A stretch of DNA of 64,000 nucleotides. It comes from Gracilariopsis chorda (taxonomy: Eukaryota > Rhodophyta > Florideophyceae > Gracilariales > Gracilariaceae). This document shows positions 10,820 to 21,584 of this stretch, piece after piece (position 1 is the first letter of the stretch; each line of letters opens with the position of its first letter). The notes beneath the pieces were generated by a model. The model was not told the DNA's origin, made no database searches, and worked only from the letters and a program-made list of their open reading frames with translations. Location of the stretch: positions 416,002 through 480,001 of the forward strand of contig NBIV01000024.1 of the NCBI GenBank assembly GCA_003194525.1, written 5' to 3'. Made by a program: the position numbers and the translations under genes.

Positions 10820-11615
10820 AACCCTATGATGTGGTTCATGTACAGCCTAAATCTCGATGCCCCTCCTATTCCTCTGCTAATCCTGCAGTGTAGATATACC
10901 TGTGATCAGATTGTCCACTGGCTCTTGGAGATAGGACGGTCTTCTCTTCGGGTTATCTGTGCCGGTATACTCCGGTGTCATCATGATTACATGATGTACC
11001 TCATGTCGCAGGCAAGAGCTGAAGACACTCGAACCGGTTTGACTTCAACAAGTCTCAAAGCGTGAGGTAGAGGCTAACCCTTTAGCATTCTAGCTTTCTT
11101 ACATCACACCTGTGTAGGTTGGTTGGTCTTTACGGACTGCGAATTCGGTGTTAACTTTTAGGACGTAGAAGGCTAATCATCTACTCGACGGCTAAGTCCC
11201 CCTATCGCATCTCCGTTTGGCTTTCTCGTCTGGCGTAACTTACTAGTCTTTTGTAGCCTTCTCGGAAGGTCGGCACACCTCGGCGGGGTGGAACTGACAT
11301 TTGTTCCACCTACAGATGTGAGGAGCTGTCTGATGGCTACTGAAAAGCGAAGTTCAGCTCAAAAATTCCCTCGCCATCTTGATTCGAATCCCGAATGAAT
11401 TTTGGTGAAATGCTCCCGGGGTCAATTGTGCAACGCTTTCTCCTCCTGCGACTTCGACGGATCTCGCCGAAGTAATTTTAGTACACATCTGTGTCGTGAT
11501 TCTCCATTCTGGTACCGTCGCACATCACAGAGTAGATAAAAGCAATTATCCCATCAAAGACTCAAAATGAGTCCCATGGCCGCATAGGCCACCGAGGGAT
11601 TACTGAGCAGGAACA
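10820..11615. other. Intergenic region holding one copy of a dispersed repeat
   Basis: 796 bp between the coiled-coil gene and the SbcD-SbcC fusion gene. 10826-11065 is open but Leu/Cys-rich and unrecognised, so not called. The only notable content is the repeat at about 11181-11295 (listed separately). The promoter of the fusion gene should lie in the last few hundred bases. Confidence 0.5.
11181..11295 (+). repeat. Dispersed repeat, copy 1
   Basis: This stretch resembles 19411-19535 in the same orientation. Shared blocks in the same order include CTACTCGACGG / CTATTCGACGG, ATCGC(A/G)TCTCCGTTTGGCTT, a CTTCGTC-like block, TTTTGTAGCCTT(C/T)TCGGAAGGTC, and CACACCTCG(G/A)CGGG. Copy 1 also has AGAAGGCT (near 11167) facing AGCCTTCT (near 11255), which could pair as a stem. 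It may be a degenerate short transposon or a conserved non-coding RNA; the sequence does not decide. Confidence 0.6.
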
Positions 11616-14600
11616 ATGCAGGGGTTCGCCCGGCTTCATGCTCCGCTGGCCTTCCGAAAACATCATGTGCGAAGCGCAAGCACTTGCACGGCACATCTCA
11701 GTCGCATAGAGACTCCCTCATCCCTAAGAAGCAAAAGCCGCTTTCTTGTTCTGTCCGACCTTCATGTGAAGCGGGAGTCCCTTGAAACATGCCTGCAAGT
11801 TCTTTCGTTTGCTCACGACGAAGCTCTCAAACGTGATGCTGCTGTTCTCTTTCTAGGAGACTTCTGGCATGCTCGAGGGAATCTACCTGTAGAGCCTTTG
11901 AATGCAGTTCTGAAGAACTTCTCCAAATGGGAAGTCCCCCTCGTTATGATACCTGGGAATCATGACCTTGTTTCTCGCAGTGGGCACGGCGTTTCACTTG
12001 TTCCAATTGCAACTACCGTAGGGGACCACAACTGCTTGCTTATTACCAAACCGACTCTCGTTTTGGAAGCACTCTTTTTGCCTTATATTCATGACGTAGC
12101 AGTCCTTAAGTCTGTTTTGAAAGAAGTATCGATGATGCCACAGCGTGTGCAGGGAATATTTTGCCATGCCGAAGTCGCTGGCGCACGCCTGGCAGATAGG
12201 ATTGTTTCAAAATCGTCCCCGAGAACACTCCAGCCTTCGGACTTTCCGACGCAAGCCCGAATTTACAGTGGCCATATTCATAGACCTCACACAGTCGCCG
12301 ATACCATTAGGTATGTCGGGTCACCCTACCAAGTCTCTGCTTCAGAGAGTGGACAGAACAAGCACATTCTGGTTTTGGATAGGACCATAGGGTGGCAGAT
12401 TGTTGAAAGGGTTCCGATAGATATTGGCCCACGTCACTTTAACATTCATTACGACTCGCCATTTATCATGCCTGATTTTCGTAAAGGAGATCGCGTGATT
12501 GTTCATACTTCTTCCGATTCAACCAAACTCGTAGAAGGTTTGAGAAAAGCAGGCGTGCGAGTTGAACAACAGTTCATCGCGATTCCATCTCATTTTTCAT
12601 CATCAGGAAAAGGACCGCTTGCATCTGTAGAACCTAGGATTTCGTCGACAGCATTATCAAATAATGACCTGTTCCGTCAGTACGCCACCTTCAAGAACCT
12701 CGGACCACAAACTACCAAGGAGGGCCTTGAGCTTCTGCAGGAAATCGGTGGAAGATTCTCTTCTAGTCTATCAGGAAAAGACGTAGTTATTCGATGGAAG
12801 TCACTAGACTTGGAAGGATTTGGACCGTTTTTGCACCACGTCAAGTATCCGCTACATAACCGTGGAATAGTTCTCGTTGTTGGAAGAGACTGTGACGAAG
12901 AGGGTACGTTGACAGGTCGTACGAATGCGACTGGGAAGACGACACTAGCAATGGCCGCGCTATGGGCGATGACTGGAAGGACAGATGCTAGACCTGATGG
13001 ATCTGTAGAAAAAGGTGTCGCATTGGAAATGGTCAACGACAATTCGAAGAAATGCATTGTTTCCGTGAAGCTTGAGCTGCTCGGTGAGCGAGTCTTGTCA
13101 GAAGCGAGGGATATGATGACAATTGAACAGCGCCACCAAGCTGGTCTTCTTGATACCGAACACCAGACAGAGAATCCAACGCTTTCCGTTTCTATTACGC
13201 GTACTAGTACTAGAAACGGATCACTCTCGAGGACAAGGTAAGTTTGGTGCACTATGTTGTCTACAAAGATTGAAGGAAGAAGATAAAATGCAAGTCTAAC
13301 CAGGCTACCGTACTCTTCTCGTTTTACAGGTCATTCAAGCAGGGACTATCTCTGTGTGTCAATGGTATTGACCTGTCAGGTTTGGAAGTGAAAGAAAGTC
13401 AGAACCGAATTGATCGCCTGGTTGACGGAGCTTTACTCCCTCACACAGTTTTTTTCGGGCAACATATGGGAGCGGGAAGAGGGCTCTTGGATTCTACAGA
13501 TAGAACGCTTAAAGATCATTTGGCATTAGTGTTTCCGATTGAGATATGGAAAGAAGCCCGAAGAAAAGGCCGAGCGAAAGTTTCAAAGTTACAGGATCTA
13601 CAACTGTCATCAGAAGCATCTTTAAAAGCAGCGGAAGCAGTTGTAGCAAGACTTGAAGGTGCCAAGGGTTCTCTTAACCTGCAATTGAAAGAATTTGAAA
13701 AAGAAAGGCAGAGCAGAATAGAAACGATAAGCGCAGAGATACGAAATTTGATTGCTGGATTCAGTCGATGGGAAGAAGATAGTGTACTATACGGTGAGTC
13801 CTTCGCTACAGTGCACAGCTCAGAAGATTTGGTTCGCACCATAAAAGGGCTCAGAATAGCCCTAAGGGAGCTTGATGAAGCCGATGAAAATGATTTGGAT
13901 TATACTTGTGCAAGAGCAGCAGCGGAGTTGGCTCGGAAACACGCTGCAATGGAAGCAAACAAGGAAAAAAGACATCGAGTACTTTCGCTACTAGGAAGGG
14001 GAGAAGAGTGGGAAGCATCAAGAGAAAGGCGAGTTGCAAATCTCTACGACTTCTTACGCTCAACGAAGGAGACACTGGGAGGGATGAAGTCATTCACTGT
14101 TATTGATTCACAGCTAAGGGACCTCACTCGTGAACTACATATATGTGATGAACGGCTTCAAGGGCTTGTGGGATTTAGTGATCTGAGCAGCAGTGGTTGG
14201 AAAGGTTCAGTTTTGCATGAGGACCTGCATCGAGTTGATGCAGCTCGTCAAAACATGACCGATGCTCATGAAGAGACTGTGAGGTTACAAGTTTCGTTTG
14301 AAGAAGTTCGTAACCAGCTCTTAAGAAGCGAAGGCTTTTCTCAAATAGATCCAGAAGGATTAGCTACACAGTTTTCTGCGACCGTGGCTTCCCCGACAAG
14401 AAGTATTGTAACTTGCGACAAATGTCTACGCCCTTTTGACGGTCTGCAGTACGAAAAGGCTCGATCAAGACTGTTGTCACAGATGAATACCCTTCAAGAA
14501 AGATTGTCTAAGAGTGAGGAGAGAAAGAATCGTGAAAGTGACAAATACGAAGAGAGCGTTCGACATCTACGCGATCAGATGGAGAAGGAGAAAGACGCCA

Positions 14601-15724
14601 TTAACTCAAAGAAGAAAGCTCTACTCGAACGCATCAGTAGACTCCGGGCCGCAAAGGACATTCGTAGTTCTCTTGAACGAGACGTTTCGGAGTATACGGA
14701 GCGGTTACACATTCTTGGAAAGGAGTCAAACTTTTACAATGATCAGCTACGTGATCTTGGCCTCATAGAATTCTCGCGAAATGAAAGGTTGAGTACAGTT
14801 AAAAGTCGCCTCTTGGATATTCTTGAGGAAGAGTTAATTCAAACAAGTGGCGAATACAAAGAAGCCAAAGAGGTATACGAAAAACTCAAGTCAGCAATTA
14901 ATGAGAGAGAACGAATGCGGAATCATCGATCAGCACAAAAGCGTGCTTTGCAAGAATACATAGATGAAGTACATGCCCTTCAAGTGAAATGTAGGGATTT
15001 GGAAACAAAAAGACGTGCTCATGTGGAAGAGGGTAATCCATATGAAGAATCTCTGAGATTGATGTCAGCCGAACTAATGAGAGAGAAGGATGTGGTCAAA
15101 GAACGGCGCATCGAGTTTCAACAACTGTCAAACAGAATTGAGGTTCTCAAGGCCTTGGATACAGCTTTTGGACCGCGTGGGGTTCCCTCTTTCGTTTTGG
15201 AAGAAGGGTTAACAAGACTCGAGAAGTTGGCGGATGACTACCTCCAGAAGCTCTCAGCTGGAGAGTTGATCCTTCAGATCCGTGCCTTCTCGGACTACAA
15301 GTCGTCAAATCGAAATGACGGAGATAATAAGGAGGTGATCTCCAAACGCATTTTTGTCAGAACAAAAGGATCTCGAGATATTCGCGAGAGGTCTCTTCGT
15401 CAGTTGAGTGGAGGTCAGCGCCAAAGATGCTCACTGTCTTTCGCACTTGCTTTTTCGGATCTAGCTCACGAACGTGCGGGTTTTCAATCGTCGTTGATAG
15501 TATTAGATGAAATCCTGCAATCACTTGACAACGACGGAAGACAAAGAATGTCCCGCCTGGTTCCAAACCTTATCGGTTCTGAGGATGGAATTCGCAATAC
15601 CGTTTTGGTAGTGGCCCAAGATGAGGCCCCGGAAATTGCCGCATATGCCCATGGCGGCACGGATGTTGTAGAACGAAGAGGAGACTTGAGTCGGCTGGTG
15701 ACTGACAACCAAGGACATGAATAG
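11616..15724 (+). CDS. SbcD/MRE11-type nuclease fused to SbcC/RAD50-type ATPase (two exons)
   Basis: Exons 11616-13237 and 13330-15724 join in frame to 1338 aa. Residues 1-40 are Arg/Ser/His-rich and almost free of acidic residues, like an organelle transit peptide. Residues 42-270 form a calcineurin-like phosphoesterase with all metal-site motifs: DLH (48-50), GD (81-82), GNHD (114-117), His184 and GHIH (219-222). An SMC-type ATPase head starts near 390, with Walker A GRTNATGKTT (434-443). Long coiled coils then flank a zinc hook, CDKC (903-906). The C-terminal head has the ABC signature LSGGQ (from about 1233) and Walker B LIVLDEI (about 1263-1269). Both halves have bacterial SbcD/SbcC-like proportions. 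Predicted role: processing of DNA ends or hairpins, probably in plastid or mitochondrion (inference). Nuclear MRE11 and RAD50 are normally separate proteins. Confidence 0.93.
13238..13329 (+). other. Spliceosomal intron in the SbcD-SbcC fusion gene
   Basis: 92-nt intron: donor CAAG|GTAAGT, acceptor TTTTACAG|GTCATTC, and a TCTAAC branch-point-like hexamer about 35 nt before the acceptor. Splicing leaves AG from exon 1 and G from exon 2 to form one Arg codon. It joins the frame ending near 13241 to the frame that stops at 15724, which fits the ATPase domain being split between Walker A and the rest of the head. Confidence 0.9.
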
Positions 15725-15809
15725 TTCGATCACGTGATTCTCCAGCTGGCGCCTACTAAAAATAACGATGTGCAAGCCCTGTCCACAGTTGATTAGGTAT
15801 TGCCATCTC

Positions 15810-16778
15810 TCATGCAGTCCATTTGTACACTAGAATCATGAACATCACACCGCATGCAATTGACAAAACAATTATACAGCAGAGTGCATGGCGCTTCCTT
15901 TGCTTTCGGTCCGTGATGCGAAGTTCGTGAACAGCACCAAACGTATCTACCTTCGCCTCTTCCAGATTGTAATCAATTCTATCTAGAACCGTTCCCTGGT
16001 CAACCACCAAACTGGCCAAATCCTTCACCAAAGTAGCTAAGTCGTTCACGTTGGCGGCAACTTGCTGTAGCGCCCGTGTTCTTTCTTGTGTGAGAGCCGA
16101 TGCATTTTCAACTGCTAGAAGCTGTGTCTCCGACATATTTGGATCAAATGAATCTGTGTCGGGCTCTTGGAACGTTATGACTGTGTCATGGGGCGGTTCT
16201 GGCTGACCATCTAGCGATTCTTTCATGTCTTTCAGTTTCTCGAGGTAGGACTTCTGTTTTCTTCTGAACGATAGCGAAATTTCTTGCAAAGGCAAGGCAA
16301 ACCGCTTTTGCATGTTGGCTAGCAATTCGCCTTCAACATCACGCCCAGAAACTGTCGGCTTCGGGCGTTTCGTAATGCTTTGCACTTTTCGCTCTGCGGA
16401 GCGGAGCATCTCAGTGAGGTGGAGAGATCTTAGACGAATATCATGTTCCAGCTCTGACGTATCTATATCTCCAAAAGATGGTAACAAGTGTTTCGCATAC
16501 ATGCCGCTTAGCTCAGCAAGCAGCTTTTCCATTTCAAATATATCCCCTCTTAAATCAGTATGAGTGAAGAACCAGTCCGGTTTCATACGTGCTCTTCGCC
16601 TTCGAGACGTGTTCCGTCGCGAAGCACCTTCATTTGCGTTCCTTTCTTCAAAATGTGATTCCAGTCCGTCGTCTATATCATTCTTTTCATTATCAAGAAA
16701 CGAATGTGGGGCGCCATGCAATGTCTTGGCTTCTTCCCTGTACCGCAAGAATAACGCTGTACGATCACGCGTTGTCAT
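15810..16778 (-). CDS. STX16: Qa-SNARE, syntaxin 16 / TLG2 / SYP4 type
   Basis: 322-aa intronless protein from the ATG at 16776-16778. It opens with TTRDRTALFLRYREEAK, characteristic of the syntaxin-16/Tlg2 branch. An N-terminal Habc-like helical region occupies about 70-190. The SNARE motif is about 228-283, with LVVDQGTVLDRIDYNLEEA and Gln261 as the zero-layer residue, making it a Qa-SNARE. A basic stretch (RKQRKRH, 291-297) precedes one C-terminal membrane anchor (about 299-318). Family members act in endosome-to-trans-Golgi fusion. The gene converges on the SbcD-SbcC fusion gene, with 85 bp between stops. Confidence 0.93.
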   Translation of the reverse strand: MTTRDRTALFLRYREEAKTLHGAPHSFLDNEKNDIDDGLESHFEERNANEGASRRNTSRRRRARMKPDWFFTHTDLRGDIFEMEKLLAELSGMYAKHLLPSFGDIDTSELEHDIRLRSLHLTEMLRSAERKVQSITKRPKPTVSGRDVEGELLANMQKRFALPLQEISLSFRRKQKSYLEKLKDMKESLDGQPEPPHDTVITFQEPDTDSFDPNMSETQLLAVENASALTQERTRALQQVAANVNDLATLVKDLASLVVDQGTVLDRIDYNLEEAKVDTFGAVHELRITDRKQRKRHALCCIIVLSIACGVMFMILVYKWTA

Positions 16779-18557
16779 TAATTACCCCGTCTCTCACGAA
16801 GGATGATACTCTGTGAAGTGCAGCCCCGCGGATGTGATTGCTGATAGCATCAAGAATCTTACAACACTGTCCAAGGGCAGGAGAAGAGGTTTAATGTGCC
16901 AGGCCGGATTCCGCCAAGAAGTCTTGAAATGTTTGAATATTGACGTTTTGGCACTTCTGAATTCTACCAGTTTCTGTTTGTGGCCTAGTTGTAGCACCAT
17001 CATATTGCACAATTTTTGGAATAGTTAACCTTTACCTTTGGTGTAATGGTACCCTTATGTATATTAAACGTTCCGCTATCCCTTTAATTTCAAAATAAAA
17101 AAAGAAACTGGAGGCGAGTGGTGAGTAATCTAGGGTTTCGGTTGCATGACAATAGCTTATGGAGGGAACCGGTCAGAGCTGGCCTTATCCCCGCCCTCCT
17201 CTTAACGCGTTACAATCCGCTTGCGTTTGTTCGTTCGCCTCTTGTATGCTTGTCGCCCATGGTCTTCTTGTTTTACCTGTAGCTACAGCCATGGCTGAGT
17301 TTTGCTGTCTAAAAGGCAAAAGCACTCAAGGGTGGCAATCCCCTTTTGCTTTTCATCGAAATACAGAACTAGACCTCGCGCTCGCTACAAGCAAGTGCAT
17401 GCGCCGAGCTCGGCATAGAAAATGCTTCTGAGCTTGCTTCACACTGCGTGGAAGGGCTTTGACTCACGCTTCTCTCACGCTTTGCCCTTGTTGGCACTTC
17501 ACAAATGTGTCAAAGATCTCGTGCCATACTGGACAAGATCCAAAGGGATAGCGTTCCGCAAGGACAACGCTTTGAGACTGACGTTGCTCACATGATCGTT
17601 GCCGTCTATAATCTTTCTAAGAACGATTGTGAACGAGACTGTAGGGGCGTCGTGAGTGATTTGAGCATGAAGCTGGAACTATTTCTGTTGTGTAATGGGC
17701 TTCATTAGGAGGGAAAGGGAAGTTGAGGAAGGATATAATGGCGTTTCATGATGCACAGTACGGAGTATGGAGGAGGCAGAGACTGGTTTGTTCGGTTTCC
17801 TCTTACAATCTTCCTCCAAAGGCGTACAGCATTGTGTCCTGGTCACAGAGTGTAAGCTATCAGGTCTTCTGCGGGTTGAAATCTCTTTGGGGCTCCCGAA
17901 TTGGGGAAGCTAGGATGCATTCGTTGAGATACTAAGAATAGAATCGGATTCAGAGTGAACGGCAGCTTGGTTTTGGACAGACACACAGGTTGACTCCGAG
18001 AGCGCAGTGATCAGAAAAGCCGCCTGGAAATGATGTGAAGAACAGCAGTTGATCAGGTTTATGGCCGTTAGGGCAAGACTATGTTTGAGACAGAAGAGGG
18101 TTAAAGGGTTAAGATTGCTACCTACTTCGGCCCACATCAGCTGTGTTCTTCCTGGTCTCGTTACTTCGGGGGTTTTAGAGCACTCTACAGGACCGTATCA
18201 TACTGTGGCAAAACAATGGGAAGTGTCAGAATGAATCCCATCGGTGAAAATAGTTTTATGGTCAAGAGGTGGCTCTACCATACTTTCGAGGAGAGTGCGA
18301 TTTACCGCTCTTTTCTCATCCACAGAGATGAGCGGGAGGTTGGCCTTGGTTTACACGAATTAATGGTAGCAATGTAGGTGGGGGGGTGAGGGGGGGAAAG
18401 GGAGGAGAAGCTTGGAGCACGAAGCACGAAAGTGGCCTGGTTTCTATTTAACCAAAGACGTCTTCGTTTTCATTACCTATGACTCGAAGGACTTCTCTCC
18501 TTTCTCCTTCTGTTCCCAGACTCTCCAAGATCTTCCTGTTTGGCATAACCAATAACC
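16779..18557. other. Intergenic region, no supported gene
   Basis: Only short frames occur (67-90 codons at 17159, 17505 and 17723), none with recognisable domains. 17030-17110 is AT-rich. Near 18375-18405 there is a purine-rich strip with long G runs. Promoter elements for the divergent flanking genes must lie at the two edges, but none could be pinpointed. Confidence 0.45.
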
Positions 18558-19359
18558 ATGAAACGCTGCCATATGGTTTTCGTCCTCTTCTGCCTCACCA
18601 CTCTTCTGCCGCTGGTTAGAGCAACACGAACACCACCTTGCTTCTTGAAGCTGGTCCGCGACATCAGTCCAGTGAATACCTTCCGCTGGATGTGCAAATG
18701 CCCACGCTTTGTTAACGACACGCGCGCTAAACCCATCAGTTGGGTCAGTAGAGGAGCCGGCACTGTCAGCAACGGCAGCAAATGCCGGAGTGGAGACTGA
18801 TGTCACGGTGGCATGCGCATAACGTCAGTGGACGCGCCTCACAAACACGTGCAACACCCAGGGAGGAGACAGTTTCCGAAGCCATGCGCAACAAACCCTG
18901 CGCCACTGTGTCCGAGAGTCTTCGAAACTAAACGGCACAAACGACCCGCTGTCGTTTCGCACTGACGAATGCGCCACCAAAATCTTCCGTGGCGTGCTAC
19001 CGGTCGGCAAATATACTGTTTGGACCTGTCAGTGCGTTCAGGATGACTTCTTCGTCGGATCTTCGAGCTTGCGATACCTCCTTGGAGTCGGAAGCGTTGA
19101 CGCTGAGGCTGAGTGGAAACAAATGGAGTCGTGCTCCGCTGAGTTTACGACATCGCTTCTAGACATGTGTGTAAAGAGCAACAAGGATTTCTCGCTGAGC
19201 AGTTTGCACGCCCTTCAAACCTGTTGCCGGCGATTTCGTGTCCAATCTGATAATAAGTTCCGATGCGATGATGTTATTCCGGCGGACTTTTCCGCCTTGG
19301 GGCTTAGCAGCTCCGTGAGGAACGCTCTTGAAGACGGGCAAGCAGTGTGGTACCCATGA
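18558..19359 (+). CDS. Predicted secreted cysteine-rich protein (probable two exons)
   Basis: The ATG at 18558 starts a textbook signal peptide (MKRCHMVFVLFCLTTLLPLVRA, cleavage near residue 22-24). The first frame stops at 18800. A second frame, open from about 18826 to 19359, continues with similar composition. A phase-0 intron 18744-18828 (TGG|GTCAGT ... CGTCAG|TGG, 85 nt) joins them into 238 aa. The predicted mature part carries about 13 cysteines, many in CxC, CC or spaced pairs (CKC, CQC, QTCC), suggesting disulphides. No known family is recognised. If the intron is wrong, the two halves would be a decayed gene. Splice sites are inferred; signal peptide and Cys pattern are seen directly. 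Confidence 0.55.
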
Positions 19360-19410
19360 ACTTGTAGGGCTAATGACGAAGCCTTCTCTACTAGTGATGA
19401 TCGAAATCTC

Positions 19411-19535
19411 ATCTATTCGACGGCAAAATTCCCCGAATAGACCCGATCGCGTCTCCGTTTGGCTTCTTCGTCCGGCCTAACTTTGATAGTGTTTTGTAGC
19501 CTTTTCGGAAGGTCGCACACCTCGACGGGCGAAAC
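19411..19535 (+). repeat. Dispersed repeat, copy 2
   Basis: Partner of the repeat at 11181-11295, same strand, about 8.1 kb away. It keeps the blocks TATTCGACGG, GCGTCTCCGTTTGGCTTCTT, GTTTTGTAGCCTTTTCGGAA and CACACCTCGACGGG. It begins about 50 bp after the stop codon of the secreted-protein gene. An open frame at 19459-19722 overlaps it but has no recognisable content and is not called. Confidence 0.6.
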
Positions 19536-19955
19536 TGCATGTGCTCTGAGCGGGACTCGGCAGTACCTTGCAGTGATCCCTCAGCGCGGCAAGTATCCAA
19601 CGCAAAGCGACTTAGGATCGTGGTTCCATATGGTCTACGACGACTTTGACGCCTCCCACACGAATGACTTCCAGGTACTAGGAAGATTGTTCAGACCTTG
19701 TGTATCAACTTTTTACCATTGAAGTTTCATGTTCCAGGACTCTGCCACAACTCGGAGCAAGCGAAAGGTCCAATTGAAGGGAATATGCTGGTATTGATTA
19801 CCCATCATGGCATACTTTGAAACGAAATACAGTTTGTTTCAACAGTATTCTGAGTTACAAGATAACACGGACGTTGATGGAAGTGATTAGGCTTTTGTTG
19901 TGCCAAAAGATTAACGTCGAAGGTTGGAAAATCCTGGAGACCAGCAAGCACATTC
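19536..19955. other. Intergenic, nothing recognised
   Basis: Between the dispersed repeat and the stop of the minus-strand 371-aa gene. There is a short open frame (to 19722) without features, then AT-rich sequence. No terminator or RNA gene was recognised. Confidence 0.4.
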
Positions 19956-21071
19956 CTATCCATAACGACCGTTTTTAGCTATCTTCTCCATACCCTCAAA
20001 GGCATGAATTACTTTGAGCAAGTGGGGATGAAGCGCTTCGTCGATTCTTAGAACATAGCCGTCCAAGAATCCTAGCCTTGACAGAATCTGAGCCACAAAT
20101 GGTCTTCTCTGGAATTCGGTCAAAAGAAATTGAAATCGATTCATATAAGTAAAGTGATCATCGACAAACCAGGATTCCGTGTACCGTTCTTGATCGACAT
20201 ATGAGATGACTGCGCCATGCCTCCGTTTTGGGGTTAAGTTTACCTCGCCGTAAAGGTCTCGTCTGGAACGAAATTGGGGTTCTGGGTGGCCTAGTACTTG
20301 ATGAGGCCCAAGTTGTTCACTACCAGGCCCCATTGCTCCGATACGATATGGTGAACCAACTTCGTTCGGAGACGCTGCTTTCGGGCAAGGCTTAGTGTCT
20401 GTACCCTGGAATTGCCTAGTCCTACTCTCACTGTCTGGTGATACTGGGCTTTGATCACCTCTGTGAGATATAGCACATTCTGGCTCCGAGGGCCGAGAGT
20501 GTCCACAACTTTTGTCGGAAGCTGTTTTCGATCGCGCAAGTTGAACAAAAGGCTCATTTTGCTCTTTTTCAACTAACGAAGAATTTTCTCTCGGATTGAC
20601 GCCTTGTTCAGGATTCCTATTGTCTTCACTGCGTTGTTTTTGCTGCACCGATAGGGATTCGGAATCGGGCGGGTCTATCTGAACCCGCGCGTCGACAACA
20701 ACTTGATAATCTTCTATCGAATCCCTTCCCACGATGTTCCTATACACCTGACGTGCTATGATTTCGTAGCGAAGTGATTCATACTCTCCAGTCCACAAAC
20801 CAGCATGAGCCCGTTTCCGAAGAATCTCCCCTCCGGATGTAACCTTGACTCGTTTTTGACCCCATGACCTTAGCGGGTCGCTATTGAAGACGACAAACAG
20901 CCATGCGTATCCTGCCAAGTCGATATCTCGGGACGCTTTCGCAAGATAACCGGTAGCACGCCATGGTTCTCCAACTGACTGGGTTGGTTCGTGTTGATAG
21001 TATGGTGCTTCATCAAGCAGCATAGCCAATTCCAGCTCTTTTGAGTTCCACATCTCCAACATGACCAACAT
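19956..21071 (-). CDS. Unrecognised 371-aa protein with a disordered middle
   Basis: The frame stays open up to 21122, but the first ATG is at 21069-21071. A possible acceptor (ATCACAG) lies just upstream of that ATG, so an additional 5' exon is possible. The N-terminal part (about 1-130) and the C-terminal part (about 290-371) look folded, with alternating hydrophobic segments such as DLAGYAWLFVVFNSD and NRFQFLLTEFQRRPFVAQIL. The middle (about 135-285) is Ser/Glu/Gln/Pro-rich and probably disordered. No family was recognised and no catalytic motif is visible. It lies just outside the left inverted repeat at 21428, so it is probably a host gene. Confidence 0.65.
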   Translation of the reverse strand: MLVMLEMWNSKELELAMLLDEAPYYQHEPTQSVGEPWRATGYLAKASRDIDLAGYAWLFVVFNSDPLRSWGQKRVKVTSGGEILRKRAHAGLWTGEYESLRYEIIARQVYRNIVGRDSIEDYQVVVDARVQIDPPDSESLSVQQKQRSEDNRNPEQGVNPRENSSLVEKEQNEPFVQLARSKTASDKSCGHSRPSEPECAISHRGDQSPVSPDSESRTRQFQGTDTKPCPKAASPNEVGSPYRIGAMGPGSEQLGPHQVLGHPEPQFRSRRDLYGEVNLTPKRRHGAVISYVDQERYTESWFVDDHFTYMNRFQFLLTEFQRRPFVAQILSRLGFLDGYVLRIDEALHPHLLKVIHAFEGMEKIAKNGRYG

Positions 21072-21427
21072 TGCTGTGATTGAAGTTAACAAAGAATGAG
21101 TTCCTACAAGAAGAATCCTCACAATTGCATGGAAGACTACATGGGGCGGAGCTGAGTAGGTTTACGGGGTGTTTACCAACAAACGACAAGCAGCTACTAA
21201 ACAGGAAAACGTCATGTCTCACCTTCCTACCTTCGCCAATCACAGAATGGGCAAAGAGACCCTTTTTAGCAATTGTGAGCGTCATATTGCACGATTTCAC
21301 GAGACCGGAGGACAACAGCCCTTTTTGTACCCTTCTTTGCCGGAGAGTAGGTCGGAAATAGATTTGTAGCTCGAGAGTACCAGCACAGGCGTGCAATGCC
21401 AATAGATAGTAGACCGAAAAAGATTAA

Positions 21428-21451
21428 GGGCCGTTCTATGAGTTTCTAAAT
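21428..21451 (+). repeat. Left terminal inverted repeat of the Harbinger-type element
   Basis: Begins GGGCCGTTCTATGAGTTTCT and continues AAAT; the reverse complement is at 31219-31242 without mismatch. The three bases outside are TAA. A partial subterminal repeat (TTCTATGAGTTTTT) occurs at about 21508-21522. Confidence 0.85.
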
Positions 21452-21584
21452 TTTAACGGATGTAAACGTGTTACGCGGTCAACTTCAAGCTTTCAGCCAA
21501 GGCTTCATTCTATGAGTTTTTCCTTAACGCGAGCCCCATACCCTCCCAGAGACAATTCAGTACGCTTACGGCCACCCTTGCACC

